Origin: Aquimarina sp. MMG016 | GTDB lineage: Bacteria; Bacteroidota; Bacteroidia; Flavobacteriales; Flavobacteriaceae | Reading direction: 5' to 3' | DNA: 64,000 nucleotides | Assembly (NCBI RefSeq): GCF_018100805.1 | Contig: NZ_JAGJEA010000003.1 | Coordinates: 310,001-374,000, forward strand | Shown here: positions 43,540-53,961 of the stretch, piece after piece | Layout: every line of letters starts with the position of its first letter | How positions within the stretch are numbered: position 1 is the first letter of the stretch | Position numbers and translations under genes: made by a program | The notes under the pieces: model-generated | The model's input: the letters and a program-made list of their open reading frames with translations, nothing else | Databases searched by the model: none | Told to the model about the DNA's origin: nothing

Positions 43540-46500
43540 TTATTGAAAAACGATCCTTCGATACATTTTTTTCTTTCCATTTTCGATACTCAATATATAC
43601 AAAGAAGGATCTAAATTATCAAATTGTAGCAGTTCTTTGAAAGAATTAGTAGGATTACTAAACGACTGTTGGTTAATCAAACGACCGCCTAGATCATACA
43701 AATGAAAATGTACTGCTTCATTATTTTCTAAGTTTAAGGATACATTAAGTTGACCCTGAGAAGGGTTTGGCCATATCGAAAGGTCAAAATCTTCACTAAA
43801 TTCATCAACACTTAGTACAGGATTCACCCCGCAAATCTCAATAGAGAAATTCAAAAACTCTCCTCCATCTTGGTCAGGAAAAATGTCTATGATTTCAAGG
43901 ATCCAATCTCCTAGGGCATTCTGATCTTTTAATATTGATAAAGGCGTTTGTGATTGAACAACACCTGCAATTGCAGGAGGTGTATTACTACAAACCAATG
44001 TGCCATCTGCTTGATCATCAAAAGTTACTGCAATGTCATCAGTACCATCGCAGCTTCTATTTAATAAAATTACTTGAGTGCCTTCAGGAGAAGTTAATCT
44101 TAGCGCTATATCTTCTGCCCAAGCATGTTGAACATTAACAGTCACATTAACATCATCAATTTCTATAGGTTCTGATACTGTAATAGTAGAAGTTATTATA
44201 TGGGGATCAGGACCTCCATTATCAGGAATTGTAATATTATTTTCTGTTGAATTATAAGTATTACATCCCAAAGTAGTAAAGCTATTAACAGCAGAAGCTT
44301 CTGCAGTATCACACGAATTAGAGGCTGTTACTCTCCAAAAATATTGTGTAGAATCATTTAATGATGCAGCAGTATATGATGTTGCTTGCACATTGCTAGA
44401 TTCTATTACTGTTGTAAAATCTTGATTTGTAGCAATTTCTATAAAATAATTACTTGCTGTAACATTTGCCTCCCAAGTTAACTCTGTAGTTAATGAGATA
44501 TTACTCGCCGCATCTTCTGGACTAGAAAGAGTGACTGGACTAAGCATCTCAGGATACACATTAAATGACAGATCTGTTGATTTAACTATAGAACCAGATG
44601 TTCCTTGCAACGAAAAATTATAAACTCCAGTCGTAAGATCAGAAATTCCAGAAATTGTTATCGTACCCGTGGTGTTATCCTGGTTGGTAGAGATTGGATT
44701 AATAGTAGCTAAAAATGCCCCTGGTAACCCCAAAACAGAAAAAACAGTAGTATCACTAAATCCTGAAAAGCTATTATAAATAAAATTGTAAACTATCTCG
44801 TCATTTGGCAAACAAACATCTACAGTCGGATTAGAAACTGTTATATTAAACTCTGTGGTTTCTATCGTAAAGTTTGAACTATTTACTGCATAGAATATGT
44901 TATCATTGGCTTCAACCTTGATTCTGGCAGCTGTGGTATTATTAATTATTTGTGGAACAACTACCTCTTGAGACCCATCATTAAGAACACCCGAAGCTAG
45001 TGTCAATGAAAATGATTGCCCTCCATCAACAGATAATAAAATATTAACTGTGGGTGTATTAATGACTCCGGAATCTGTTCCTGCTACATCCCAAGTGACA
45101 GTTTGAGTAGATGCTACTGGCCAAAACACATTCGTTGTCTGAGAAGTTACCACAAAAGGTCCTGCTGATCCATCTACTGTAACCTTCATTTCATCAAAGT
45201 CAGATTGAGGAGTTTGTCCAACTCCTCCTATAACAGAACGATCCCTTACAGTCAATCCAAAATTTAATTCCCTCGCAACAGTAGACACAGTTTCCCAAGA
45301 AGTGTTTTCCAAAGTTTCCACAGGATTGGATTCAGTTAGTTGTCCCGTTAAAACTCTTTCTAAAATAGGCATATATCTATTAGGACTGGTACTAGGAGGT
45401 CTGGATCTCCAAACAGCTCCTGTTGTTTTAGTTGAGGTAAAATTAGTATTAGTCGTTACACCATCATCTATCTGTTCCCAAGTATACGTAAGGATATCCC
45501 CATTATCAGTATCTGTTGCAGATCCTTTTAAGATAAATGGAGTTCCATTTGGAATGATGTAGTCAGGACCGGCGTTAGCGATTGGAGGATTATTACTTAT
45601 TGGGGTAGTAACAGCACAATTACCTGGTACACTCACTGCATTTAATATTTGATCAATACTTGCATAATGAAAATAAGGATCACTATGATCTTGCACGTCA
45701 TTTCTACCTGTTATACCGGCGTATCCCATAATTGTCGTTCCACTTCCAGGCTCCATATTTACCCCTGCACCTTCTGATTGAAATGACCACGTATGATTAG
45801 CACCCATTTGATGACCAATTTCATGAGGTACAAAGTCAATATCAAAAAAATCTGACATGTAAGGACCTCCATCATTATCCAAAAATGTATGTGCAGAAAA
45901 AGCACTTCCTTTGGCAATACCATTACCATCAACAGTGTCATCACATATATTTCCTGGAGCCGCACCATTACTCTGGTTCGGATCATATGCAAACAAATGA
46001 CCTAAATCAAAATCAGGCAGCCCTACAGTATTTACTAAATTAGTGTGAATGTCTGCAAAAAGGGTTGGAGCTTCAATATTATATGGATCTGTTTCGGAAT
46101 AAATTAAATCTAAAGCAGGATCATCGGCAGTATCTACCAAAACAAATGTTATTGCCATATCAACTTCAAAAACTTCATTTACCCTATTTAATGTAGATAC
46201 TACTTGTGCTAAAGCATCAACTCTCGCATCTCCATTACTAGCATCTCCATCATCCCAAAAAGCAGTGTATTCATTTGTTGTAGTTATAGCAATTCTAAAT
46301 GTTCTTAAAATCTGATCATTCGCATCTTTGCTGGTTACTAAAGCATCAGTATTTTTATTGTTTTTTAAATTTTTTGTTAAACATCTGAAATTATCGGTTG
46401 AATCATTTTTTGCTGATTTACTATATATTAAATATCTTTTTTTCGACTTTTTGGTTATAGGCTGGATAAATATAGTTTCTCTTCCTGGTTCAGAAATCAT

Positions 46501-46929
46501 TGCCTTTAATCCCTGAGGCGTCACACTAAACCTAACCCGAGTTCCTGAGTTATCAGTTCTGAACCCTATATATGTTTTTATGTTTGGATGTTGATATGTG
46601 TTATCGGTTGATGAAAAAATCGAAGTTTCTACTACATTATATTCAGATATTTTTCCCTGAGAATCAGGAAAAGAAATCAAAACATTAGATTTCCTTGTAG
46701 AGACACTCCTTAATGGAGCTTGCTGTAATTTTTGATTCATTTTTTCAAAATCAAGATCAAAAACTTTAAAATAGTTATTGTTCATTTTTTTGAATAACTC
46801 ACTCATTTTCTTATTACTCTCTTTGGATTCTACCCATATATCATTTTGTGAATATGCACTTGAAAAACTCAAGGTTATCAAAATACTGATAAAAAAAGAG
46901 TTGAACTTTGAAGTAATCTTATAGTTCAT
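43540..46929 (-). CDS. Reprolysin-like zinc metalloprotease with T9SS sorting domain
   Basis: 1129-residue secreted protease. Signal peptide ~1-28; pro-region ~30-200. The metzincin catalytic domain (~205-445) has His369 in HEIGHQMGANHTW and a Met-turn in IMGYAG. Cadherin/fibronectin-like beta domains follow (TYTWEQIDDG region and SPEDAASNISLTTELTW region). A proprotein-convertase P domain (~905-1035) has NNITIPDNGG and SPEGTQVILL. The type A T9SS sorting domain closes the protein (LSIWPNPSQGQLNVSLN ... MYRRIVFQ). Export through the type IX system to the cell surface or medium is expected. Divergent to another T9SS cargo gene. Confidence 0.93.
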   Translation of the reverse strand: MNYKITSKFNSFFISILITLSFSSAYSQNDIWVESKESNKKMSELFKKMNNNYFKVFDLDFEKMNQKLQQAPLRSVSTRKSNVLISFPDSQGKISEYNVVETSIFSSTDNTYQHPNIKTYIGFRTDNSGTRVRFSVTPQGLKAMISEPGRETIFIQPITKKSKKRYLIYSKSAKNDSTDNFRCLTKNLKNNKNTDALVTSKDANDQILRTFRIAITTTNEYTAFWDDGDASNGDARVDALAQVVSTLNRVNEVFEVDMAITFVLVDTADDPALDLIYSETDPYNIEAPTLFADIHTNLVNTVGLPDFDLGHLFAYDPNQSNGAAPGNICDDTVDGNGIAKGSAFSAHTFLDNDGGPYMSDFFDIDFVPHEIGHQMGANHTWSFQSEGAGVNMEPGSGTTIMGYAGITGRNDVQDHSDPYFHYASIDQILNAVSVPGNCAVTTPISNNPPIANAGPDYIIPNGTPFILKGSATDTDNGDILTYTWEQIDDGVTTNTNFTSTKTTGAVWRSRPPSTSPNRYMPILERVLTGQLTESNPVETLENTSWETVSTVARELNFGLTVRDRSVIGGVGQTPQSDFDEMKVTVDGSAGPFVVTSQTTNVFWPVASTQTVTWDVAGTDSGVINTPTVNILLSVDGGQSFSLTLASGVLNDGSQEVVVPQIINNTTAARIKVEANDNIFYAVNSSNFTIETTEFNITVSNPTVDVCLPNDEIVYNFIYNSFSGFSDTTVFSVLGLPGAFLATINPISTNQDNTTGTITISGISDLTTGVYNFSLQGTSGSIVKSTDLSFNVYPEMLSPVTLSSPEDAASNISLTTELTWEANVTASNYFIEIATNQDFTTVIESSNVQATSYTAASLNDSTQYFWRVTASNSCDTAEASAVNSFTTLGCNTYNSTENNITIPDNGGPDPHIITSTITVSEPIEIDDVNVTVNVQHAWAEDIALRLTSPEGTQVILLNRSCDGTDDIAVTFDDQADGTLVCSNTPPAIAGVVQSQTPLSILKDQNALGDWILEIIDIFPDQDGGEFLNFSIEICGVNPVLSVDEFSEDFDLSIWPNPSQGQLNVSLNLENNEAVHFHLYDLGGRLINQQSFSNPTNSFKELLQFDNLDPSLYILSIENGKKKMYRRIVFQ

Positions 46930-47052
46930 AATTGTAAGAAATTAATTATTAAGGGTGAATTAAAAGTTGTAAAAATCGAAAAAAAAATTCAACTACAATC
47001 CATATTGTCTATATAAAAATTAGCTGTATTTCTCAGAACTAACAAGTCATTT

Positions 47053-47107
47053 CTGACAGGGTTTTCAAGTTTAATTGTATTTTAGTCAGTCAACTAAGAT
47101 TTTTTTA
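47053..47107 (+). other. Hairpin with conserved loop, copy 2
   Basis: Stem CTGAC/GTCAG (47053-47057 with 47085-47089) closes a loop with AGGGTTTTC, AA, then GTTTAATTGTA, followed by a T-run (47101-47106). It is upstream of the 998-residue T9SS cargo gene, so it may act in its leader. See copy 1. Confidence 0.45.
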
Positions 47108-47124
47108 ATTATAATGCATCTGCT

Positions 47125-50121
47125 ATGCTATTGAAAAAGATTATAATTATTCTTATACTATTAATGTCTTTTGTTGGCTATTCTCAAGAAAAAAAAGAAC
47201 AGCTTAGAGCCACATTAATATCTGAATCTACCCTAATGAAACCTGTAGGTCCACTAATTGGCAAAAAGCTAATTCCAGAAACTCTACGTACTGGAGAAAT
47301 CAACCCTAAACAAAAAGATGCCAATAGAGTAGTACCTGGAAAAGGGCTGCCAAAAGGCAAGGATGCTTTACTTAATAAACAAGAAAATGCTCAAAATCTA
47401 AGGACAAGTAAAACCCCTTCTCTAGTTTTTGAAGCCTCTTCTACATTCAGGGCTCCTTCTGACCCAACCGGTGCCGTAGGGCCTAATCACTATGTAAGCG
47501 CTAGAAATTCTGCCTTTACAATTCATGATAAAAATGGAACGGTATTGGTTCAATCTACGTCATTAGCTAATATTTTTCCCAGAGAAACGCTAGGAGATCC
47601 GATAGTATTTTATGATAGTTTTGCAGATCGTTTTGTGATTACCCAATTTTCAGATTCTCCCAATGGTTTTTTAGTAGCGGTTTGTCAAGGTTCTGATCCT
47701 GTAAATGATGGTTGGTTTACGTATAGGTTTAATACCGGCTCTTTTCCGGACTATACCAAATTTTCCATTTGGTCAGATGGATATTATGTTACTGCCAATA
47801 AAGATCAGGGAACGCAACAAACAAGTGAAGTCGTTTTTGTAATTGAAAGAGAAAAAATGTTAGCCGGTGCCTCTAATGCACAGATGGTTGGTTTTCCTCT
47901 TCCTGGAGCAAGAATTGGAGGGTTTTACAGCCCTGCTGGTTTTAATGCCATGGGAAATACGCCTCCACCACCAGGAGATGCAAGAATAATTTACTTTCAG
48001 GATGATTCCTGGCAAGGAGTTACTGAAGATGCATTAAAACTTTGGACAATTAATATAAATTGGGCTAGTCCTAGCCTATCGACAATTACTGAAGCAGAAG
48101 AATTAACGGTAAGTGGGGGAGATATTACAGCCTTTGACTCGGTATTTGATGGTACTTCTTTCAGCAACTTACCTCAACCTGAAGAAGGCAGCTTAGATAT
48201 AGATGTATTACAAGGCACAGTAATGTATGCCACTAATTATAGAAGATTTTGTGATTATAATTCTGTTTTGCTCAATTTTGCAATAGATATTGATGACAGA
48301 CCTAATTCTGATAATATTTCAGCCATTAGATGGTATGAATTAAGACAAAATGGCGATGGGCAACCTTGGACTGTTTTTCAGGAAGGAACCCATGCTTCTC
48401 CGAATGGAAAAAGTGCGTGGTGTGCCAGTTTAGCAATGGACATATTTGGTAATATTGGGATGGCTTATACTACTATGGGTACAGTTGCCAATTTGGCCAA
48501 TGAAGATAGTTTTCCATCCATTAGATATACAGGTAGGTTGGCTGATGACCCATCGGGAACCATGACTTTCTCAGAACAGGATATTATTATCGGAACAGAT
48601 ATACAACGAAACGGCGGTGAACGTTATGGAGACTATGCTCAAATCACCGTTGACCCTATTGATGATAGTACTTTTTGGCATATTGCAGAATATTTTGAAA
48701 ACACCGGAGATAATGCCAGAAATATTGTGGGTGTTTTTAAAATTGCATCCGATGTTACTAATGATGTAGGTGTCGTAAGTATTGATAGTCCTACAGATGC
48801 TACACTTACCAATGCAGAAGTGATTTCGGTTACGATAAAGAATTTTGGTACAACAACTCAAACAAATATCCCTATCAGTTATTCAATTAATGGTAGCACT
48901 CCAATAGAAGAGATTTTTACAGGATCTTTAGCTGGTGGACAGACAACTTCTTTTTCTTTCAACACTACTACAAACTTATCATCAGGAACGAGTTTTATAA
49001 TAGACGCAGAGACTAATTTGTCTAATGATACTATGCCGCAAAATGATTGTGCAAGTAGTAATGTAAAAAACTTACTCCCCAATGATGTAGGAGTTTCGGC
49101 TTTGATTTCTCCTGTTTCAGGAGGCGGGTTTTCTGCCACTCAATCTGTTACCATTTTAATTCAAAACTTTGGTGGGGTAGAACAATCTGATATACCAGTA
49201 TATTATATTTTAGATTCAGGACAACAAATCAATGAAGTTTTTACTGGCACTATTAACTCCGGAGAATCTGCTCAATATACATTCTCGCAAACTGTTGACC
49301 TTTCAGAATTTAATACATACGTTTTTCAATTAGGCACTAATTTGGATAACGATCAGGATAATACAAATGATTCAATTACTCAAGAAATAATTCACGAATT
49401 GTGTTCTCCTATTTCTAATTGTTCCCAATTTGGTGATGGATTAACATCTTTTACATTATCTAATATTTCAAACACCATTATTTCTTGCAATACAGGATAT
49501 GAGGATTTTACGGATTTAATTATCAATCTAGACAAATCTCTAGGAATTTATTCTTTAGACGTACGAACTGGATTTGCCCGAAATGATGAAGAAAAAATGT
49601 CCATATGGATCGATTTTAATGACAATTCAGTTTTTGAGGCGACCGAACTAATTCTTAGTAATGCAATACTCTCTAATGCTAATATTGATCTTAATTTTAC
49701 TATAGTATTAGGTCCTAATACTATACCCGGAAGACATACTATGAGAGTTCGTGCTGGAGACACTTCTAATAACAATGGCGCGCCATTGAATGACCCTTGT
49801 GGAGCCATGGATTTTGGAACCACCCATGACTATACTGTAGATATAGGAGAAAACACCTCTCCTATTACTGATGTTGTTATTATTGGCAAAGACGATGATT
49901 TATTTGACATCGTAATGAGTGATTCTAATGCTCCAAATGAATTACGCCTATATGTGTTTTCTATTACCGGTCAATTAATTGTATCCAAAATGGTTTTAAA
50001 AAACCCGAATGGAACATTTATCTACCCCAACTTAGATATGTCTTATGCCAGTACTGGTATCTATTTTGTGCGTTTCGGAGGTAATGAAAACAATAGATCT
50101 AAGAGTTTTATAGTTAAATAA
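47125..50121 (+). CDS. Large secreted T9SS cargo with CARDB-like and GEVED domains
   Basis: 998 residues. Signal peptide MLLKKIIIILILLMSFVGYSQ. A large N-terminal beta-propeller-like region (~95-550) includes PSDPTGAVGPNHYVSARNSAF. Two CARDB-like domains follow (~555-650 NDVGVVSIDSPTDATLTNAE; ~653-750 NDVGVSALISPVSGGG). Then a GEVED domain (MSIWIDFNDNSVFEATELIL ... CGAMDFGTTHDYTVDI) and a type A T9SS tail (LRLYVFSITGQLIVSKMVL ... RSKSFIVK). Probably a cell-surface or released adhesin or enzyme; no catalytic motif is recognised. It starts about 195 bp from the divergent metalloprotease. Confidence 0.88.
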   Translation: MLLKKIIIILILLMSFVGYSQEKKEQLRATLISESTLMKPVGPLIGKKLIPETLRTGEINPKQKDANRVVPGKGLPKGKDALLNKQENAQNLRTSKTPSLVFEASSTFRAPSDPTGAVGPNHYVSARNSAFTIHDKNGTVLVQSTSLANIFPRETLGDPIVFYDSFADRFVITQFSDSPNGFLVAVCQGSDPVNDGWFTYRFNTGSFPDYTKFSIWSDGYYVTANKDQGTQQTSEVVFVIEREKMLAGASNAQMVGFPLPGARIGGFYSPAGFNAMGNTPPPPGDARIIYFQDDSWQGVTEDALKLWTININWASPSLSTITEAEELTVSGGDITAFDSVFDGTSFSNLPQPEEGSLDIDVLQGTVMYATNYRRFCDYNSVLLNFAIDIDDRPNSDNISAIRWYELRQNGDGQPWTVFQEGTHASPNGKSAWCASLAMDIFGNIGMAYTTMGTVANLANEDSFPSIRYTGRLADDPSGTMTFSEQDIIIGTDIQRNGGERYGDYAQITVDPIDDSTFWHIAEYFENTGDNARNIVGVFKIASDVTNDVGVVSIDSPTDATLTNAEVISVTIKNFGTTTQTNIPISYSINGSTPIEEIFTGSLAGGQTTSFSFNTTTNLSSGTSFIIDAETNLSNDTMPQNDCASSNVKNLLPNDVGVSALISPVSGGGFSATQSVTILIQNFGGVEQSDIPVYYILDSGQQINEVFTGTINSGESAQYTFSQTVDLSEFNTYVFQLGTNLDNDQDNTNDSITQEIIHELCSPISNCSQFGDGLTSFTLSNISNTIISCNTGYEDFTDLIINLDKSLGIYSLDVRTGFARNDEEKMSIWIDFNDNSVFEATELILSNAILSNANIDLNFTIVLGPNTIPGRHTMRVRAGDTSNNNGAPLNDPCGAMDFGTTHDYTVDIGENTSPITDVVIIGKDDDLFDIVMSDSNAPNELRLYVFSITGQLIVSKMVLKNPNGTFIYPNLDMSYASTGIYFVRFGGNENNRSKSFIVK

Positions 50122-50123
50122 AA

Positions 50124-50492
50124 CTATTCAGAACGTTTACTAATTTCTATAATAGAAACAGGTCTGGCCTCAGTACATCTGCTTGGCATTCTCAGGCTTG
50201 CAAACTTTACCCATACTTTATCTGGAATACCATCCTTAAAAAAATCCTTTAAATTAATTGGATCCAGATTATCTTTATACTCTTCTACATTAAGAATATG
50301 TGGGCAACCTTCTGATTTACCCAAAGTAATAGTTCCTTTGCTAAAGCCTTGTTCATTCATCTTTTGAGAACTTATTTGTTGAGCACTTTCCTTTGGTGCT
50401 TGTTCTTCTTTTCCTTCGGAGCTAATTTTTGTCCCACAAGCGATAAAATTAAATACTACAATAAAACAACAAATTTTTATAAGCCCGTTCAT
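50124..50492 (-). CDS. Small lipoprotein of unknown function
   Basis: 122 residues with a lipobox (FNFIACG) after a short hydrophobic stretch, then a charged, low-complexity linker and a domain with two Cys (SEGCPHI ... SRCTEARPVSIIEISK). Probably lipid-anchored in the outer membrane. Converges with the T9SS cargo gene (2 bp apart) and is co-directional with the large outer-membrane protein upstream, 38 bp away, so the two may be co-transcribed. Confidence 0.75.
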   Translation of the reverse strand: MNGLIKICCFIVVFNFIACGTKISSEGKEEQAPKESAQQISSQKMNEQGFSKGTITLGKSEGCPHILNVEEYKDNLDPINLKDFFKDGIPDKVWVKFASLRMPSRCTEARPVSIIEISKRSE

Positions 50493-50530
50493 AATGATTT
50501 GATTTTGAAATATAAAGATCAGAAAAAATA

Positions 50531-53500
50531 TTAGAAATATGCTCTTAATTGTACACTTCCCGTATGAATTGTAGAAGAAGCTTCACTTTTTCTTCCTAAA
50601 TAAGACACATTAAGATCTAGATATTTGGTCAATTTCTTTTGTGCCAGCAGAGACCAGGTATAATTATCGCCAGGCTGCAAACCATTAAGCAACTGATATC
50701 CAACGGGTGAGAAGGCATTTCCAGTAAAATCATTATCAAAGTAATTAAACTCTCCTGAAATCGACATTTGTTGTTTATTAGCATAGGCAAAAGAAACTCC
50801 CAATTTTTGTTGTGATAAAGCTTCAACCCCAGATTCGTTTTCTTGGTCATTAAATAAATAAAAAGCACTGAACTGCGTTCGATCAGATAACAGATAAGAT
50901 AATTTAGGTTCTATTTTAATTCCTTCTAAAAGGTAATTTCTATTTGCAAAATTTTCAGCAATACTCTCTGTTTCCAACAACTCATTCTTTAAGTCAAAAA
51001 GCCATGTCTTTGCCATTTTATGGGTAAACGTAAATTGGTGATTTTTCAAGGTATTCTCCTGAAGCCCCGTTACCAAAAGATTGGTGTTTCTGGAGGAAAG
51101 GTATGTGTAGGAAGTCGTATATCGTTGTTTACCACGATTAAAGAATAGAGTGTTTCTAAAACTTAGATTCAAAGCCAATTCATTATCGCTTTCGCGGAAA
51201 GGGTTTAGTTCAAAAGAATTGTTCTCTCTCAGATTTTTTCTATCAACAATATAAGAGGTCTGATTGTAGAAATGTGATAGTAGTTTTTTGGTTTTACTCT
51301 CCGATCCTGACCAGGACAAAGGATTCAAAGTAATAATTTGGCTTAATCGATTCTGATGTGTTTTTACGAATATCTGATTAGGCAACAAAACTCTTAGGTA
51401 TGTTGCTTCATCGGTAAATTGAGCAATCTCGAATTCCTCCAATTCCTGAATTCCATTACTATTATAATCATTCCAGGTGTAAGTTCCCAACCCCGGATCA
51501 ACCTCTACATAGGTAAACTCTTGTTGGGGCAATGTTCCACTATTAGTTTCGAAAACAGTATTCCAATTGATCTTGTTGCTAAAAAATCGTTGATTGTATA
51601 ACAATCTAGAATTCAATGATTGTTCATCGTCTGTATTTTGATCTTCATTATCCAATCTTCTATAATTGACAAATAACGACAATTGAGTATTGGAAGAGTT
51701 TATCAAATTTGATTTTAAATAATAGGTATTCGAAACACTAATCTGATCTAGTTTATTATTCCTTACACTATCATTAAGTCGGTATCTATATCCTAATTCT
51801 GCATAAATTTTGGTACTATCACCTACTCCAGCATATACTTCATAAGATTTAAATCGTTGTGTATTTAATGTAAATGTTTGATCACTAAGATTAATCTCTT
51901 TATTTTCTTCTATTGCTACATTGGTACCAATCCAGTTTTTAGGAAAACTATATGCTAATCGACCATACATCCTAAAAAATCTGGAATCTAACTGTTCATT
52001 TTTACTATTCAATAAACTAGCGTGCATCGAAGTTTTAATTCTTTTAAATGCCAGATCAGAATTTAGATTATGACGATTCCCGTTATAGTTTTCAGAAAAA
52101 TTTAAATGCTGAAAAGAATAACGAGCAAAACCTTTTTCAGGATGAAGTAACTCCACGCCAGAGGTTAGAAATTGTTGATCACCTAAGGGGTTATTCAGGT
52201 TCCAGTCACGGTTGAATTCTACATTATAAATACGTTCCACACTTTTAAACCGATCCTGAATATAATCTCCATTGGCCAATGCATTCATCGACCAGCTACT
52301 GTCTCTGGCAAAAATTCGTTGTTGTAATTGCACTCTTCCTGCTACTCCATCATTATCATCATCGTCTAGGTCAGAAAACAAATTCAGATCGTTTTTACTC
52401 CCTGCAATCTCGAATGTAATCGAAGTTTTCTCATTAGGAATGTACGACCCTTGCACTACTGCAGTTTGTATTTTTGTCGGCGCTTGCAACTGAATTACAG
52501 GGGCAAAATTACCTTGTGGAATCCCATTAACCGGAGCAACATATTCAAAAATTCTACTTATCGTATTCACATCTCCAATAATATAATCACCTTGGTTATC
52601 CCCAACCAAAGAGAAACGCACATTAAACAATTCATCTTCAGGGTTATTAGAAAACACAAAGATTTCTTGTCCATCAACAATATCTCTTCGATATAAAATT
52701 TTATTTTCACTAAAAGTATCCGGCACTGCTGATGGTGAAATCATCTGTGTACGATCATCACCTGCATTGGATAAAATTTCTCTTTGAGGATCATTTAGGT
52801 TCTGCTGCAAAGGTTGATTTTTAGCATCATTTTCTGAATATACAGAAGCACCTATTTTTAACTTCTCACTCTGGTGACTTCCTCCACCATATACGATAAT
52901 TCTAGAATAGCTTCGGTCTGTGGTTTGATATTCTATAGATATCCTCATATCAGAAGTAATTGGATATGTCGGGTTAAAACGTACTTCACCAGCATTATAA
53001 TCAATGATATAATCTTTGTTTTCTCCACGTTCTAAAAGCAGTCCATTTACATACACACGTTCACTTCCTGATACAATAAGGATAAAAAGTTCTCCATTGG
53101 GCCCTGTTAATTTATAAGGACCTTGATTACCTTCCTGACCTGTAAATTGACTACGAGTAAATACACCTCTTACCAATGCTCCGGAAGCAAAAAGATCTGT
53201 TTTGGATTCGGGGTGATGAAGTGTTCCGTTTATAGAAATCCCTTGTACATTTTTGGTAAATCGATTGAAGTAGCTTGTCGTGTTTTGTAATTGTACATCT
53301 CCTGCTCTAATATTCCAATTTTTACTGTATAATTCGATAAACACTTGATCAAACTCATCCAAGTTTTGAGAATATCCACTCTGCTGTACTGGCACGTTTG
53401 CATCTTGTATCGAAGCTCGGAGCGAAATATTATCACTGATCTTACCAGAAATCTGTAAATCTAATTCAGAATTCAAAACTGTGTTTTGATTACTTCCTAC

Positions 53501-53950
53501 GGTAACTCCTCTAGAAATACTTCCGTTTGTAGTGAGTCCATCAAAAGGCCTGAATTCAGTTTTATTTCTAGCTTCAGATAAACTATACAGTTTTTGTAGA
53601 TCTCCTTTTCGTTCAACAATCAAGGAAGGGTCAAACTCGAAATATTTTTTAGTTAAAAAATCCGGGTATCGATAATAGTGAATAGTGATCGAATCATTTT
53701 CTGACAAAACCTTTGGGGAAAGTAACAGTGCTGCATTCTCGAAATTAGCTTTATATAAAGCGCTTTCAATTAACTCATTGTTTTTAGTAAACACCTTAAA
53801 ATCAAAAGAATTAATACTTACTGAATCAATACGAATCGTATCCTGAACCTGAACTTTCTTACTTCTAAAATGAATAGAAGTATCTTGTCCCCAAGCAGAA
53901 CCTATACCGAAAAAGAGTAAAATACCTAAAACCTTAATGATACGCATCAT
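50531..53950 (-). CDS. Very large outer-membrane beta-barrel protein
   Basis: 1139 residues with signal peptide MMRIIKVLGILLFFGIGSAWGQ. The body is beta-rich and ends in an aromatic C-terminus (VQLRAYF), typical of outer-membrane barrels. A calcium-loop-like DDDDNDGVAG lies mid-protein. NSNGIQELEEFEIAQFTDEATYLRV resembles segments of SprA-type (T9SS translocon) proteins, but total length is half of SprA, so it is not SprA. Start is the ATG at 53950; a TTG 6 bases before lies inside the -7 box. Function unknown. The protein and its small lipoprotein neighbour may act together. Confidence 0.8.
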   Translation of the reverse strand: MMRIIKVLGILLFFGIGSAWGQDTSIHFRSKKVQVQDTIRIDSVSINSFDFKVFTKNNELIESALYKANFENAALLLSPKVLSENDSITIHYYRYPDFLTKKYFEFDPSLIVERKGDLQKLYSLSEARNKTEFRPFDGLTTNGSISRGVTVGSNQNTVLNSELDLQISGKISDNISLRASIQDANVPVQQSGYSQNLDEFDQVFIELYSKNWNIRAGDVQLQNTTSYFNRFTKNVQGISINGTLHHPESKTDLFASGALVRGVFTRSQFTGQEGNQGPYKLTGPNGELFILIVSGSERVYVNGLLLERGENKDYIIDYNAGEVRFNPTYPITSDMRISIEYQTTDRSYSRIIVYGGGSHQSEKLKIGASVYSENDAKNQPLQQNLNDPQREILSNAGDDRTQMISPSAVPDTFSENKILYRRDIVDGQEIFVFSNNPEDELFNVRFSLVGDNQGDYIIGDVNTISRIFEYVAPVNGIPQGNFAPVIQLQAPTKIQTAVVQGSYIPNEKTSITFEIAGSKNDLNLFSDLDDDDNDGVAGRVQLQQRIFARDSSWSMNALANGDYIQDRFKSVERIYNVEFNRDWNLNNPLGDQQFLTSGVELLHPEKGFARYSFQHLNFSENYNGNRHNLNSDLAFKRIKTSMHASLLNSKNEQLDSRFFRMYGRLAYSFPKNWIGTNVAIEENKEINLSDQTFTLNTQRFKSYEVYAGVGDSTKIYAELGYRYRLNDSVRNNKLDQISVSNTYYLKSNLINSSNTQLSLFVNYRRLDNEDQNTDDEQSLNSRLLYNQRFFSNKINWNTVFETNSGTLPQQEFTYVEVDPGLGTYTWNDYNSNGIQELEEFEIAQFTDEATYLRVLLPNQIFVKTHQNRLSQIITLNPLSWSGSESKTKKLLSHFYNQTSYIVDRKNLRENNSFELNPFRESDNELALNLSFRNTLFFNRGKQRYTTSYTYLSSRNTNLLVTGLQENTLKNHQFTFTHKMAKTWLFDLKNELLETESIAENFANRNYLLEGIKIEPKLSYLLSDRTQFSAFYLFNDQENESGVEALSQQKLGVSFAYANKQQMSISGEFNYFDNDFTGNAFSPVGYQLLNGLQPGDNYTWSLLAQKKLTKYLDLNVSYLGRKSEASSTIHTGSVQLRAYF

Positions 53951-53953
53951 GTA

Positions 53954-53961
53954 CAAAACTA
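53954..53961 (-). promoter_or_regulatory. -7 promoter box abutting the start codon of the outer-membrane protein
   Basis: TAGTTTTG matches TAnnTTTG on the minus strand; the predicted start, 4 nt later, is the A of the ATG at 53950. That would make the mRNA leaderless. Confidence 0.5.
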
